From positions 284,721 through 348,720 of the forward strand of contig NZ_FYEH01000003.1 of NCBI RefSeq assembly GCF_900187945.1: a DNA stretch of 64,000 nucleotides, given 5' to 3'. Position 1 is the stretch's first letter; each line of letters starts with the position of its first letter. The position numbers and the translations under genes were made by a program. This document shows, piece after piece, positions 52,202 through 64,000 of the stretch. The notes below the pieces were generated by a model. That model was not told the DNA's origin. It did not search any database and saw only the letters and a program-made list of their open reading frames with translations. The DNA is from Arboricoccus pini (lineage in GTDB: Bacteria; Pseudomonadota; Alphaproteobacteria; Geminicoccales; Geminicoccaceae).

Positions 52202-52989
52202 ACGGGCTCCTTACCGCCGCCCTCGGCGCCGATGTCGCCAGCGCGTCGCTGGCCGTCATCTTCCTGGTCTTCCTGCGGGCCGGCACGGCCTTGATGCTGC
52301 TGCCGGGCTTCTCGGATGCCCAGGTGCCGACCCGCTTTCGTCTGGGCCTGGCGCTTATCTTAAGTGTGATCCTAGCGCTCAGCCTGGGCGCCAGGGCACC
52401 CTTGATTCCAGGCGACCCTGGCAGTTTCGTTCTCCTCTTCATCAGCGAGATGTCGATCGGACTGGCGATCGGCTTTACCGCGAGGCTCGGCATCGCCGTC
52501 CTGAGCTTCGCCGGCGCCCTCATGGCCATGCAGTCCGGCCTCGCGGCCGCGGCCTTCTTCGATCCGCAGGACACGAGCCAGCGCACGATCTTCACGAGCT
52601 TTTTATCGATGGCGGCGATAACGTTGCTCTTCGTCACCGACGGTCAGCGCTGGCTCCTGGGCGGCCTTGCCGCCAGCTACGATCTTCTGCCGGCCGGCAT
52701 GCCCTTGCCGCTCGACGACATGATGCAACTCCTCCTGCGGCTAGGCGGCGACGTGTTCCGCGTCGGACTGCAGATCTCGGCCCCGCTGGTTGCCGTCTCG
52801 CTCGTCACCAACCTGACGCTGGGACTCTTGAACCGCATGATGCCGAGTCTCCAGGTGCTCTCGGTCGCCATCTCCGCCCAGTTGCTCGTGGGCCTGGCGG
52901 CAACGGCAATCGCCATGGGCTCTGCCCTTCTTTTGACCTTGAGCCAGATCGAGCACAGCGTCGCCTGGCTCCTCCCCCCGTTACCTTGA
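52198..52989 (+). CDS. fliR: Flagellar export apparatus protein FliR
   Basis: 263 residues from a GTG at 52198 that overlaps the fliQ stop (GTGA). The frame is open further upstream but only inside fliQ. Several membrane helices, with the family motifs LLPGFSDAQVPTRFRLGLAL and FLSMAAITLLFVTDGQ. With FliP and FliQ it forms the flagellar export gate, and it contacts FlhB, encoded next. Confidence 0.95.
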   Translation: MNGLLTAALGADVASASLAVIFLVFLRAGTALMLLPGFSDAQVPTRFRLGLALILSVILALSLGARAPLIPGDPGSFVLLFISEMSIGLAIGFTARLGIAVLSFAGALMAMQSGLAAAAFFDPQDTSQRTIFTSFLSMAAITLLFVTDGQRWLLGGLAASYDLLPAGMPLPLDDMMQLLLRLGGDVFRVGLQISAPLVAVSLVTNLTLGLLNRMMPSLQVLSVAISAQLLVGLAATAIAMGSALLLTLSQIEHSVAWLLPPLP

Positions 52990-52998
52990 GGAGCGTAC

Positions 52999-54069
52999 AT
53001 GGCCGAGGGTGGCGACGACCAGGACCGCACGGAACAGGCGAGCGCGCACAAGCTCGACAAAGCGCGCGAGGAGGGCAAGGTCGCCGTCAGCCGCGAGGTG
53101 GCCTCGGCCTTCGTGGTCGTCGTCGCCGCGACGGGACTGGCCCTGGCCCTGCCGCCCCTGGCCGGCAATGCCGCCGGGACGCTGGCCGCCATCCTGGCCC
53201 ATGCCGGCAGCATGCGGCCCACCGCCAACGACATGCGCGCGGCCTGCCTGGAGCTGGCCCTCAATGTCGGCCTGCCGCTCCTGGCCATCCTGACGGCTTT
53301 CGCCGCGGCAACGATCCTGGCGACGGTCGCCCAAGGCGCCTTCGTCGTCTCCACCAAGGCTTTGCAGCCGAAGCTCGAACGGCTCTCGCCCCTGGCCGGG
53401 CTGAAGCGCCTCGTCTCGCCGACGATGCTCAAGGAATTCTGCAAGAATCTCTTAAAGCTCGCGATCATCGGCACGACCGCCTATCTGGCCCTCGCACCCT
53501 CGATCGGCACCCTGGCCCTCCTGCCGGGTCTGGCGCTGCCGGCCCTCCTGGCCCTGCTCGCACAGGTCGTGGGCCGGCTCTTCCTCTGGACGGCCGGCGC
53601 CACGCTGGCCCTGGCCGCCCTCGACTGGTTCCTCACCCGACAGAAATTCCTGCGCGACATGCGAATGTCGAAGAAGGAGATGGCCGACGAGCACAAGGAG
53701 CAGGACGGCGATCCGCACATCAAGGGCAAGCTCAAGCAGATCCGCATGCAGCGCGCCCGCAACCGGATGATGGCCGAGGTGCCCAAGGCCACCGTCGTCA
53801 TCACCAACCCGACCCATTTCGCCGTAGCGCTTCGCTATGACCAGACGACACCAGCCCCCATCGTCATCGCCAAGGGCGCCGATGCCGTGGCGCTCAGGAT
53901 CCGCGAACTGGCCGCGGCGAATGGCGTGCCGGTCATCGAAAGCCCGCCTCTGGCCCGCGCCCTCTACAGGCAGGTCGAGCTGGACCGAGTCATCCCGACA
54001 GAGCATTATCAAGCCGTGGCTGAGATTATCGCTGCCATTATGCGGGTGGGCCGGATCGCGACCGCCTGA
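52999..54069 (+). CDS. flhB: Flagellar export switch protein FlhB
   Basis: 356 residues. The N-terminus (GGDDQDRTEQASAHKLDKARE) is the family pattern, four membrane helices follow (to about 210), and the cytoplasmic domain has the self-cleavage site Asn270-Pro271-Thr272-His273. Cleavage there switches the export substrate from rod/hook to filament proteins. GAGGAG ribosome site, 9 bp after the fliR stop. Confidence 0.96.
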   Translation: MAEGGDDQDRTEQASAHKLDKAREEGKVAVSREVASAFVVVVAATGLALALPPLAGNAAGTLAAILAHAGSMRPTANDMRAACLELALNVGLPLLAILTAFAAATILATVAQGAFVVSTKALQPKLERLSPLAGLKRLVSPTMLKEFCKNLLKLAIIGTTAYLALAPSIGTLALLPGLALPALLALLAQVVGRLFLWTAGATLALAALDWFLTRQKFLRDMRMSKKEMADEHKEQDGDPHIKGKLKQIRMQRARNRMMAEVPKATVVITNPTHFAVALRYDQTTPAPIVIAKGADAVALRIRELAAANGVPVIESPPLARALYRQVELDRVIPTEHYQAVAEIIAAIMRVGRIATA

Positions 54070-54132
54070 GCCCCTCCACTTTCAACCCTCCTGGCTCCAG
54101 CCCGTCCCCCCCCTGCCAGCGGAACCGCCACC

Positions 54133-54318
54133 TTGCCGTTCGCCGACGATCGTCTCTTCCCGCTGGTAGCCCTTCTTTGCGCCCTTTGCTGGCTCCTGAC
54201 ACAAAGCGGCTGGCTGTCGCGCCGGGCCAGTCGCTTCCTCCTGCGCGTCGCCATCCTTCTCCTCGTGACCGGCATTGCCGTCGCGATCGTGAAGGCGCTG
54301 GCGATGGGGCTGTCCTGA
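54133..54318 (+). CDS. Small membrane protein downstream of flhB
   Basis: 61 residues from a TTG at 54133. Two hydrophobic segments (about 9–24 and 35–57) with a basic loop (SRRASR) between them. It sits 63 bp behind flhB on the same strand. No known family; the weak ribosome site keeps confidence moderate. Confidence 0.5.
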   Translation: MPFADDRLFPLVALLCALCWLLTQSGWLSRRASRFLLRVAILLLVTGIAVAIVKALAMGLS

Positions 54319-54387
54319 TGGTCCTGGCCTGACCGCGCGACCGGGACTAGTGTCGGTAGCCGAACGTTTCGAGGGAAGGCAAAGCCG

Positions 54388-55005
54388 ATGCGAAGGCGCG
54401 CAGCTGGCGGGCTCGGCCGGCGAACGGTCCTGGCCGGGACGGCCGGTATCGGCATGGGGAGCCTTCTCGGCACGGGCGGCATCCGCACGGTGCTGGCCGC
54501 TTCGCCAGATGACGGCCAGCGGGTCTACGACTTCACCCTGACCTCGATCGACGACAAGCCGATGCCGCTCAAGGCTTATGCGGGCCACCCGCTTCTGATC
54601 GTCAACACGGCATCTTTTTGTGGCTATACCTACCAGTATGAAGCGCTGCAGCGTGTCTGGGAGCGCTTTAGGCGCCGCGGCCTCGTCGTCATCGGCCTGC
54701 CGTCCGGCGATTTCGCCAATGAGGAATATGGCGCCAACGACGAGATCAAGACCTTTTGCCAGACCCGCTTCGACATCGACTTCCCGATGACCGCCAAGGT
54801 CCATGTGCGCGGCCCGGGAGCGGACCCCATCTTCCTCTGGCTGCGCCGCGAACTGGGAGACGGCCCGGGGCCGCTCTGGAACTTTCACAAATATCTGGTC
54901 GATGCCGAGGGGCGGGCGGTCGCGAGCTTTCCCTCCGCCCTGGATCCGGACAACCCGGAGATCCTGGCAGCGATCGAGCACCTGCTGCGGCCGCAAGCCG
55001 GCTAA
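54388..55005 (+). CDS. Glutathione peroxidase-like enzyme with Tat-type signal
   Basis: 205 residues. A leader with twin arginine (GRRTVLAGTAG) runs to about residue 38, so export is likely. The peroxidase fold shows the cysteine at 78 in NTASFCGYTYQY and the late WNFHKYLVD motif. The usual catalytic glutamine of the FGGQEPG loop is replaced: the loop reads FANEEYG, with Glu112 there. It may therefore have altered activity or use thioredoxin-type reductants. Isolated between flhB and mepA. Confidence 0.88.
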   Translation: MRRRAAGGLGRRTVLAGTAGIGMGSLLGTGGIRTVLAASPDDGQRVYDFTLTSIDDKPMPLKAYAGHPLLIVNTASFCGYTYQYEALQRVWERFRRRGLVVIGLPSGDFANEEYGANDEIKTFCQTRFDIDFPMTAKVHVRGPGADPIFLWLRRELGDGPGPLWNFHKYLVDAEGRAVASFPSALDPDNPEILAAIEHLLRPQAG

Positions 55006-55125
55006 GCACAGCCCATAGCTCTTCCTGAATGCCACGAGGCGATCATGCCGGACCGGCACGAAGGTAAGAGCCGGTCAGGCCGATCATTCGCTCTCTCAAG
55101 CCAGGCCGCTCGGGCGGCCGCCGGC

Positions 55126-55983
55126 TCAGGGCGCCTTGAGGACTGCCGTGCAGGCAGCCGGCATGCCGGAAAGCGTCAAAGGCGGCTTTGGCCGCGCGGG
55201 CTTGGCCGGGCCGGGCGGTGGCGGGGCAAACCAGGAGGACAATTCCGCCCCGCACCCGTCACCCGGCGGCGGCGGGGCCTGAGGCACGCAGGCGGTCTCG
55301 CTCGGCGGACAGGCCAGACGGACATGGAAGTGACTGTCGTGGCCGAACCAGGGCCTGATCTTGCCGAGCCAGGGCTGGCCCGCATAGCGGCTGCAAAGAG
55401 CGGCCTTGATGCCCGGCGCCACGAAGATGCGGGCCACGGCCGGCGAGGCCGCCGCCATGGCGATGATCCCCCCCTGCCAGGGGCCAAAGCGTGCCGGATC
55501 GACCTGCCTGCCGCCCTTGGCCAGCATGCTGGGTGGCTCGAAGCTCTCGGGCACGAGATCGCCGATCCTGGGAGTAAGCCAGATGTCAGCGTCCAGGCCG
55601 ATCGTGTGCGAGGCGTGACCCGAGCTCATGGGACCGCCCCGCGGCTGGGCGATGTCGCCGATAAGGAGAGCCGGCTGACCGGCCGCGCGATTGCGCGCGA
55701 TCAGATCGCCGAGCCAGGCGATCATCGCCGGTGCACCGTAGGTCCGGTTGCGCGAGGGGCGCAGGACCTGCCAGCCCGGCCCGGCCACGGGCAGGCTGCG
55801 GGCGCCGGCCAGGCAGCCGCCCGCATAGCCACCGATCGCGTGCGGCCCGCCACGGTCGAGCGAGGGGCCGACAACCTTGCCGAAGAGATCACGAGCGGGT
55901 GTCTCGGCGGCCGCGGCTCCGCTCAGGGCCAGCAGGCAAGTCAGTGCTATAGCGGCCTTGCGGGCGTGGGACCGAGCGAGCAT
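55126..55983 (-). CDS. mepA: Penicillin-insensitive murein endopeptidase MepA
   Basis: 285 residues from the ATG at 55983 (another 15 bp upstream). A signal peptide ends at about residue 27 (SGAAAAE). Zinc-binding motifs of the LAS family are seen in SSGHASHTIGLDADIW and in WFGHDSHFHVRL. The last 60 residues are proline-rich. MepA cleaves D-alanyl–meso-diaminopimelyl cross-links in the periplasm. Cysteines in the C-terminal part may pair. Divergent from the tusA-like gene. Confidence 0.94.
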   Translation of the reverse strand: MLARSHARKAAIALTCLLALSGAAAAETPARDLFGKVVGPSLDRGGPHAIGGYAGGCLAGARSLPVAGPGWQVLRPSRNRTYGAPAMIAWLGDLIARNRAAGQPALLIGDIAQPRGGPMSSGHASHTIGLDADIWLTPRIGDLVPESFEPPSMLAKGGRQVDPARFGPWQGGIIAMAAASPAVARIFVAPGIKAALCSRYAGQPWLGKIRPWFGHDSHFHVRLACPPSETACVPQAPPPPGDGCGAELSSWFAPPPPGPAKPARPKPPLTLSGMPAACTAVLKAP

Positions 55984-56087
55984 TTCTGTCTCCTCCATGC
56001 GACTCGATTGGTCTTGCCAAGACTAAGGCGCTTCGCGACGGAACGAAATCGCCAGGCTTTTCCGCCCCGGCGGCAAGGAGGACTCTG

Positions 56088-57232
<1,145 letters not shown>

Positions 57233-57640
57233 TTCAGAGGCCGGCACGCGGCCATCTGGTCGCGTGCCGGTGATATGGGCAGAAGGCAGGCTCTAAGAAG
57301 GAACTCGCCGCCATTCAGGCGCCCTTGCCGACGCGCGCCAGCCCGTCGCTGCCGGATGCGTTGAGATCATCGGCCATCCCATTCCGGGCGGGGTGGAGGA
57401 GGAATAGGGCCGGGGCGTGCACGTCGACCGCTAACGCGGCCTTCAGCCAAACGCCTGAAAACGCCGCCACCAGGCATTGCCCGGCGGCGGGCCAGTCGGC
57501 ACTGCCGCGCAATGGTGACAGAAATGGCGAAGGAGGGAAGCGGAGTCAGGCAGCGCCGCGTCCCCTCGCCTTGCCCCTGGCGGATGCCGCTGGCCGGGGC
57601 TTCCTTGGGGCTCCGGCCAGCGCGCGTGCGATCGCCGCGC
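57233..57640. other. 408 bp between the SDR and adenylate cyclase genes
   Basis: Apart from the hairpin at 57241–57270 nothing recognisable. Open frames here are low in complexity and overlap the cyclase end. Confidence 0.5.
57241..57270 (+). terminator. Strong hairpin after the SDR gene
   Basis: Perfect 10 bp stem CCGGCACGCG/CGCGTGCCGG with a 10 bp loop, starting 9 bp after the stop. No T-run, so intrinsic termination may be weak. Confidence 0.6.
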
Positions 57641-59515
57641 TCAGTCGCTGCCCCGGGGGGGTGAAACGGTCTCGGTCGCGGCGGGCGAGGCTGCCGGAGC
57701 CGCCGCCTCGATGGGCGCACGGCCCAAAAGGCTGAACGCGGTTACGGGCTTGGCCCGGCCGCGGACGGTGACGCTGCCCAGCCGTTCGAAGACGAAGCCC
57801 GAGCCGGCATCATTGACGATAGCCTCGCTGACGACGATCGTCGCTTCGCGCCTGCCGGGCAGGTCCTTGCCAAGGGCTTCCAGCCGCTGGGCGACATTCA
57901 CGGTATCGCCGACCACGGTATAGTTCAGCCGCGAGGGGGCGCCGATATTGCCGACCACCGTGGGTCCGCAATGCAGACCGATCCTGAGGCGGAGGGGCGG
58001 CACGCCCTCCTGGCGGCGGCGGTCATTCTCCTGTTGCAGCGTGGCCTCGATCGCGAGCGCCGCTCGGCAGGCGCGCCGGGCGCGGTGCTTGAGGCGCTCT
58101 GGCGCGCCCCAGAAGGCCAGCAGCCCGTCGCCCATGAACTTGTCGATCGTACCGCCCTCGTCCTCGATATGCTGGTCCAGCATGGCGAAATGGCGGTTCA
58201 GGAGGCTGGCGACTCGGGCCGCCGGCAGGCGCTCGGCCATCCGCGTGAAGCCGGCCACGTCCGTGAACATGATGGTGAGGTCACGCTCGCGGGAGGCAAT
58301 CTGGCCGCCCATGTTGATCAACGCGTGGACGAGGGATTTGGGCACGTAGGTCTCAAAGGCGCGGATCGTCGACAGCAGCGCGTTGAAGGCGCGGGCCTGC
58401 TCGTCGAGTTCGCGCACCGGGCTGGGCTTGAGCGGCTTGACGTCCTGAGTCTCGAGCGTGGCGATGGCGGTGGCCCCCGCGGTCGCCGCCTTGATGGGCC
58501 AGGCCATTAGCCGACCCAGGAGTAGAGCTAACAGGACGGAGACGAGGACGGCAGCGCCGCCGATCACGGCGCCTTGCTTAAGCGGTTCCATCTGCCGGTC
58601 GACCACGGCATCAGGGACCCAGGCGCCGATCGTCCAGGGCGTATCACCGAAACCCTGAAGGACGCGCGTCATGACGATGGCGCCGCCCCTGATCGGGACT
58701 TCCTCGACATCGATCCCCTGTCGTCCGGCAAGCGCGTAGTTCGAGACCGGACGCCCCTCCGTCAGATGAGCCAGGACCGGGTCGCCCACCGCATCCAGCG
58801 CCGGCAGCGGGTTGGCGGGTGTTAAATGCGGGAACATCGCCCTAAGATTGGCGTGTGCAAGCACGCGGTTGTCGCCGTAGAGGACAAAGGGCGTTTCGTC
58901 GCTCGAGCTTGCGACCTGCGAGACCAGATCGGAGAGTTGGCCCGCTGTTACCGCCACCGCGACATAGGCCAGGAGTCGGCCATCCTTGAAGACCGCGCGG
59001 CGGGCGTTGATGATCGGCTGGTGCAGCTCGGGCACGTAAATGAGCTCGCCCCAGTAGGTTTCGCTGCGCGCGCGCATCGCCGCCAGTCGCTGTTTTGCCG
59101 GCGCGTTGTCGGAAATGTCGGTCCGAACATAGATGATCTGGCCCTCCTCCGTGCGACTGACGCGAAAATTAACGAGGTCCGGCCGCGTCAGGGAGACGGT
59201 ATTCAGATGAGGCCGGCCAGCCAGCGTCGTTAGCAGCCAGCCCTTGATCTTCCCCTCGTCATTAAGGTCCAGGTCTCGGTCGGAGATGATGGCCGCCAGA
59301 TCGTCGACGAGACGGGTCGTCGGTGCGAGATCGTTGCGGATGCCCCGCTCGAGCTGTTCGATCACGTTGACGACGCGCCGATTCGAGAGCTCGAGCGTCA
59401 GATGCCGGTCGAGCTGCCATTCGACGAGAAAGACCGTGGCGCTCGTGGCCAGCACCAGGATCCCGAGGATCGCTGCCAGCACCAGAGCCAGCGGCAGGCG
59501 GAGACGGCCGCGCAT
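57641..59515 (-). CDS. Membrane-bound class III adenylate cyclase with sensor domain
   Basis: 624 residues. Membrane helix at about 7–30, a periplasmic Cache-type sensor (to about 315), a second helix (about 318–340), a HAMP-like linker and a class III cyclase domain (about 405–600). The metal-binding FTDVAGFTRMAE, the KFMGDGLLAFWG segment with substrate-specifying lysine, and GAPSRLNYTVVGDTVNVAQRLE (in part: YTVVGDTVNVAQRLE) indicate ATP as substrate. It should make cAMP in response to a periplasmic signal. It ends with a Ala/Pro-rich tail. Confidence 0.9.
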   Translation of the reverse strand: MRGRLRLPLALVLAAILGILVLATSATVFLVEWQLDRHLTLELSNRRVVNVIEQLERGIRNDLAPTTRLVDDLAAIISDRDLDLNDEGKIKGWLLTTLAGRPHLNTVSLTRPDLVNFRVSRTEEGQIIYVRTDISDNAPAKQRLAAMRARSETYWGELIYVPELHQPIINARRAVFKDGRLLAYVAVAVTAGQLSDLVSQVASSSDETPFVLYGDNRVLAHANLRAMFPHLTPANPLPALDAVGDPVLAHLTEGRPVSNYALAGRQGIDVEEVPIRGGAIVMTRVLQGFGDTPWTIGAWVPDAVVDRQMEPLKQGAVIGGAAVLVSVLLALLLGRLMAWPIKAATAGATAIATLETQDVKPLKPSPVRELDEQARAFNALLSTIRAFETYVPKSLVHALINMGGQIASRERDLTIMFTDVAGFTRMAERLPAARVASLLNRHFAMLDQHIEDEGGTIDKFMGDGLLAFWGAPERLKHRARRACRAALAIEATLQQENDRRRQEGVPPLRLRIGLHCGPTVVGNIGAPSRLNYTVVGDTVNVAQRLEALGKDLPGRREATIVVSEAIVNDAGSGFVFERLGSVTVRGRAKPVTAFSLLGRAPIEAAAPAASPAATETVSPPRGSD

Positions 59516-59766
59516 GCCTTATGCTTGCCTCAACCTTGAAGGATAGGAAGATGATCGATTCATCCCGTACTCCCGTGCCGACGCCTGCACCAGCCCCCGG
59601 TGGGATCTGCGGCCGATCAGCCCATGCACGTTCCAGCGTCCCGGATTGTGGACCCCGGCATGGCAAATGTTTCTTTGCGGCGTGACCCCGACTTGACGTA
59701 TAGAGCGCCGCAACTTGGCGTTCCTATCGGGACAGCCTTCCCTGCATCTATCTCCGGACGCTCTTC

Positions 59767-61587
<1,821 letters not shown>

Positions 61588-62429
61588 CATTGGCAAAGGC
61601 GCGGGGCGCGAGCCTCGCGCGCTGGCCGGGTGCGGACTGACGCAGCGCCCGCGAGACGATGGCGCGCGCGTACAGACCGCCATCGATACCAAAGCGCCGG
61701 CGCCGACGAGGGCGACCGCTGGCACCGCAGTCTTCCTACCCCGCACGCCCGCCGGCCGCTAGCACGCATACAAGGCTCCTTCCTGGCCACGCGCGGGCTG
61801 GGCGAAGCCGGAGCGCCGATGTGGCCCCGCTGCTCCAGGGCATGGTGGCAAAGCGGCGATCGCCCCTGCCGTTGCCGGCAACTTGCCCGCCTGCCCGGTC
61901 GACGACATCAGAACGCAAGGCAGGGAAAATTCGATTGCGATCGATCCTGCCTCACCCTGTGCGCTTGGCGGCACGCATATCCCGGCCGCAACCACCTGCC
62001 AGGAGCGGCCGCCGTTGCGAGGCCGGTCGACGCGTCAATCATGTGGAGCGCCAGCGACAAGCACCCGCCGGGTACTTCCTGCTTGTTTGGCCAAGAGGAC
62101 ACGCTCCGCCAACTCGTACGCACAAGCCGAGAATGATGGCGCCGCGCTGGCGGTGACGTGCCGGAGGGCCGGGTGACGCACGCGCCGGTTGCAGCTCCGC
62201 GCGCCCTCTGCCCATAATTAGGTGACGTGATTGCCGGATCGTTAACAACCATAGGTTGTTTGCCCGCAGCCTTGGGCACGTCGACCTGAGTACTAGACGA
62301 TGCCTTTCTTGAATTACGCTAAGAATCCGGCGTTTCGAGCTATCGGTATACCAAATTCAAGGTTGTGATAGCGCCGGCTCCGTCGAACGCGGATGCCTCC
62401 CATGGTGTCCCGGATCCCTGCGCCGACGA
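61588..62429. other. 842 bp upstream of the diguanylate cyclase gene, no gene seen
   Basis: Open frames are all low-complexity and arginine/alanine-rich on both strands. The last 200 bp are less GC-rich and contain a 17 bp palindrome, so the promoter of the GGDEF gene is probably there. Confidence 0.5.
62244..62260. promoter_or_regulatory. 17 bp operator-like palindrome AACAACC-ATA-GGTTGTT
   Basis: Perfect 7 bp arms with a 3 bp centre, about 170 bp upstream of the diguanylate cyclase start. Length and symmetry fit a dimeric repressor; the regulator is unknown. Confidence 0.45.
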
Positions 62430-63953
62430 ATGCCACAGACCTTCAAAAGGACGAATCGCCACTTTGGCCGCACGGTAGTGATGCCGCTCGCCGGCGTGAT
62501 TGGTCTCGTTCTCGTCGCCATGCTGTGCATCCTCTTTTGGACCGCGCACGAACAGAACACGCTAGCCGTGGCTCAGGAGCAAAGACTGGCGATCGGTGCC
62601 ATCCGCGTGCGCGGTGACTATATCGCGGAGACCACCCTCGATTATGCGCGCTCCGAGGAGGCCGTCGACACCCTCGTCAACGGCTATGACCGAACATTGG
62701 TCGATCGCAATATCGGCCGGCCCGCCTATGAAAATTTCGGCTTCGCCATGACCTTCATCATCGGCGCTGGCGATCGGACAATCTACGCCATGATCGATGG
62801 CAAGCCCGTGCCACCTGACCGCTTTCCCCATCTGGGCGGCGGTTTCGAGGCGCTTCTCTCGGCCTACCGCCAAGGCCCCGTTCACGGGCGCACCGCCGGT
62901 GTCATACTGGCGGACGGTATGCCCGCCATCGCGGCCATCGTTGGCATCCGCCCCCTCATCGACGTCGAGCACGCCCGCGAGCAGCGAACCCTCCTCGTCT
63001 TTGTTGACCTCTTGAATCAGCAGCGGCTGTCCACGATGGCATCAGCCTATCTTCTTCCGGATCTGCAACTGGGCCCATTGGCTGCAGTGTTGCCAAATGA
63101 TCGTACCGCCCTCGTCTTGCGCTCGGTCGACGGGACGCCGCTGGGCCTGCTCAACTGGATCTCCGCCCGACCGGGCAGCGAACTCCTTAGACGCCTGCTG
63201 CCCTTCCTCGCCATCATAAGCGCCAGCGTCGGTCTGTTGACCTGGTTCGTGCTCCGTCACGCCGCACACACCGCCGAGCGCGTGCGCGAGAGCGAAGCCA
63301 AGGCCATGCTCGATCCGTTAACCGGCCTGCCCAACCGGTTGCTTCTCTATCAACGCCTCGACCGCCGCATGCTCGATCGCCATCGGCGCAGCCAAAAACT
63401 GGCCGTTCTCTATCTCGATCTGGACGGCTTTAAAGCCGTGAACGACCAGTACGGCCATGAGGCAGGTGACGCGCTCCTCAAGGAAATCGCCACCCGGCTG
63501 CAAGCCTCCAAGCGCTTGAACGATACCCTGGCCCGCTTGGGTGGCGACGAATTCGCCCTCATCTGCCACGATGTCCCCGACACCGAGGCCGCCGACATCA
63601 TTGCTCGTAAACTGATCGACACGCTGCGCGATCCTTTCCACCTGCGCTGCGGCGAGGCGCATATCGATATCAGCGTCACACTCAGCATCGGCATTGCCCT
63701 GACCCCTCCCTTCGTCAAAGACGGAGCGGAGTTGTTGCGCCGCGCCGATATCGCACTCTATCGCGCCAAGGCCGCCGGCAAGCAGACCTGGGTCATCTAC
63801 GACGATGGCGACACCGCCCGGGGGAAGCCTCGGCTTCTCACCGGCCCCCGCCCGATCAAGAAATCTGCCGCCATCGAGCCCCCCCATCAAATTGACATCG
63901 GTATTCCGCCACAGGCGCCCGACGGCACCCCCACATGGCGGCCGAGCCGGTAA
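62430..63953 (+). CDS. CHASE4–GGDEF diguanylate cyclase
   Basis: 507 residues. Membrane helix at about 17–38, a periplasmic CHASE4-type sensor (about 40–250), a second helix (about 262–285), a short coiled linker and a GGDEF domain. The active site GGDEF is at residues 371–375, and the inhibitory I-site RxxD (Arg362–Asp365, RLND) is five residues before it. It should make cyclic di-GMP under product control. The last 50 residues are proline-rich and disordered. No EAL domain. Confidence 0.92.
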   Translation: MPQTFKRTNRHFGRTVVMPLAGVIGLVLVAMLCILFWTAHEQNTLAVAQEQRLAIGAIRVRGDYIAETTLDYARSEEAVDTLVNGYDRTLVDRNIGRPAYENFGFAMTFIIGAGDRTIYAMIDGKPVPPDRFPHLGGGFEALLSAYRQGPVHGRTAGVILADGMPAIAAIVGIRPLIDVEHAREQRTLLVFVDLLNQQRLSTMASAYLLPDLQLGPLAAVLPNDRTALVLRSVDGTPLGLLNWISARPGSELLRRLLPFLAIISASVGLLTWFVLRHAAHTAERVRESEAKAMLDPLTGLPNRLLLYQRLDRRMLDRHRRSQKLAVLYLDLDGFKAVNDQYGHEAGDALLKEIATRLQASKRLNDTLARLGGDEFALICHDVPDTEAADIIARKLIDTLRDPFHLRCGEAHIDISVTLSIGIALTPPFVKDGAELLRRADIALYRAKAAGKQTWVIYDDGDTARGKPRLLTGPRPIKKSAAIEPPHQIDIGIPPQAPDGTPTWRPSR

Positions 63954-64000
63954 AGAACGCGGGCGCAAGGAACCTTGGCAAAACGATGCTCTCATCGCTG

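Noticed and set aside
52170..53840. 556-codon plus-strand frame across fliR and flhB
   Set aside because: It is out of frame with both flagellar genes, which have complete family motifs. Its product is low-complexity and Arg/Pro-rich.
59663..59678. GCAAA-N6-TTTGC inverted repeat before typA
   Set aside because: Short arms and no partner site; likely by chance.
61603..61621. GC-rich inverted repeat after typA
   Set aside because: The centre is too tight for a usual loop and there is no T-run, so a terminator could not be supported.

Overview
The window is GC-rich bacterial chromosome that looks alphaproteobacterial, probably Rhodospirillales or a related order. This rests on the gene orders aminotransferase–hom–glpX–recJ and flgB–flgC–fliE–fliQ–fliR–flhB, a class I PHB synthase, an RpoH-type sigma factor with the alphaproteobacterial style of spacing, two DUF465 (YdcH) genes, and CtrA-type boxes (TTAA-N7-TTAAC) in the flagellar region. 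The genus is not determinable from the sequence alone. No insertion sequence, prophage, CRISPR array or rRNA was seen.

Layout. 1–11.9 kb: a thioredoxin-domain chaperone (cut by the window edge), a uronate dehydrogenase-like epimerase, MtgA, an exporter-type ABC protein, a pqiABC lipid-transport operon with a GntR/FadR regulator behind it, an M23 peptidase, a DUF1194 protein and an HpcH/HpaI aldolase. 11.9–14.7 kb: a gene-poor stretch with one credible small secreted protein. 14.7–20.7 kb: an oxidative-stress island made of a 24-residue membrane peptide missed by size-limited gene finding, a membrane protein, a large-subunit catalase, a Tat-type MsrB and a DipZ-type thiol reductase. 20.7–25.6 kb: an M24 peptidase, tRNA-Glu(CUC), an RNA m5U methyltransferase, RluD and RpoH. 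26.9–36.3 kb: a catabolic island for a four-carbon acid sugar (OtnC, OtnK, OtnI) with an Asp/Glu racemase-like protein, a substrate-binding protein without a signal peptide, an IclR regulator with two matching operator-like palindromes, an M24 peptidase, a zinc alcohol dehydrogenase and an MFS carrier. 37.1–47.1 kb: tRNA-Glu(UUC), RecJ, GlpX, homoserine dehydrogenase, an AlaC-like aminotransferase, a lipoprotein, PhaC and a GDP-mannose enzyme. 47.4–50 kb: two DUF465 genes and a csrA–purE–purK operon. 50–54.3 kb: flagellar basal-body and export genes. 54.4–64 kb: a Tat-exported glutathione peroxidase, MepA, a TusA-like protein, a DHRS6-like dehydrogenase, an adenylate cyclase, TypA/BipA and a CHASE4-GGDEF diguanylate cyclase.

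How the parts fit. The otn genes form two or three transcription units around the IclR gene, which probably controls them through the twin sites at 30277 and 30347. The flagellar block appears to be two units, each preceded by a CtrA-like box; the box before fliQ is a perfect consensus match. MsrB and DipZ are 20 bp apart and look like a periplasmic methionine-sulfoxide repair pair, downstream of catalase. PhaC and the hydroxybutyrate-type dehydrogenase indicate polyhydroxybutyrate turnover, although they are far apart.
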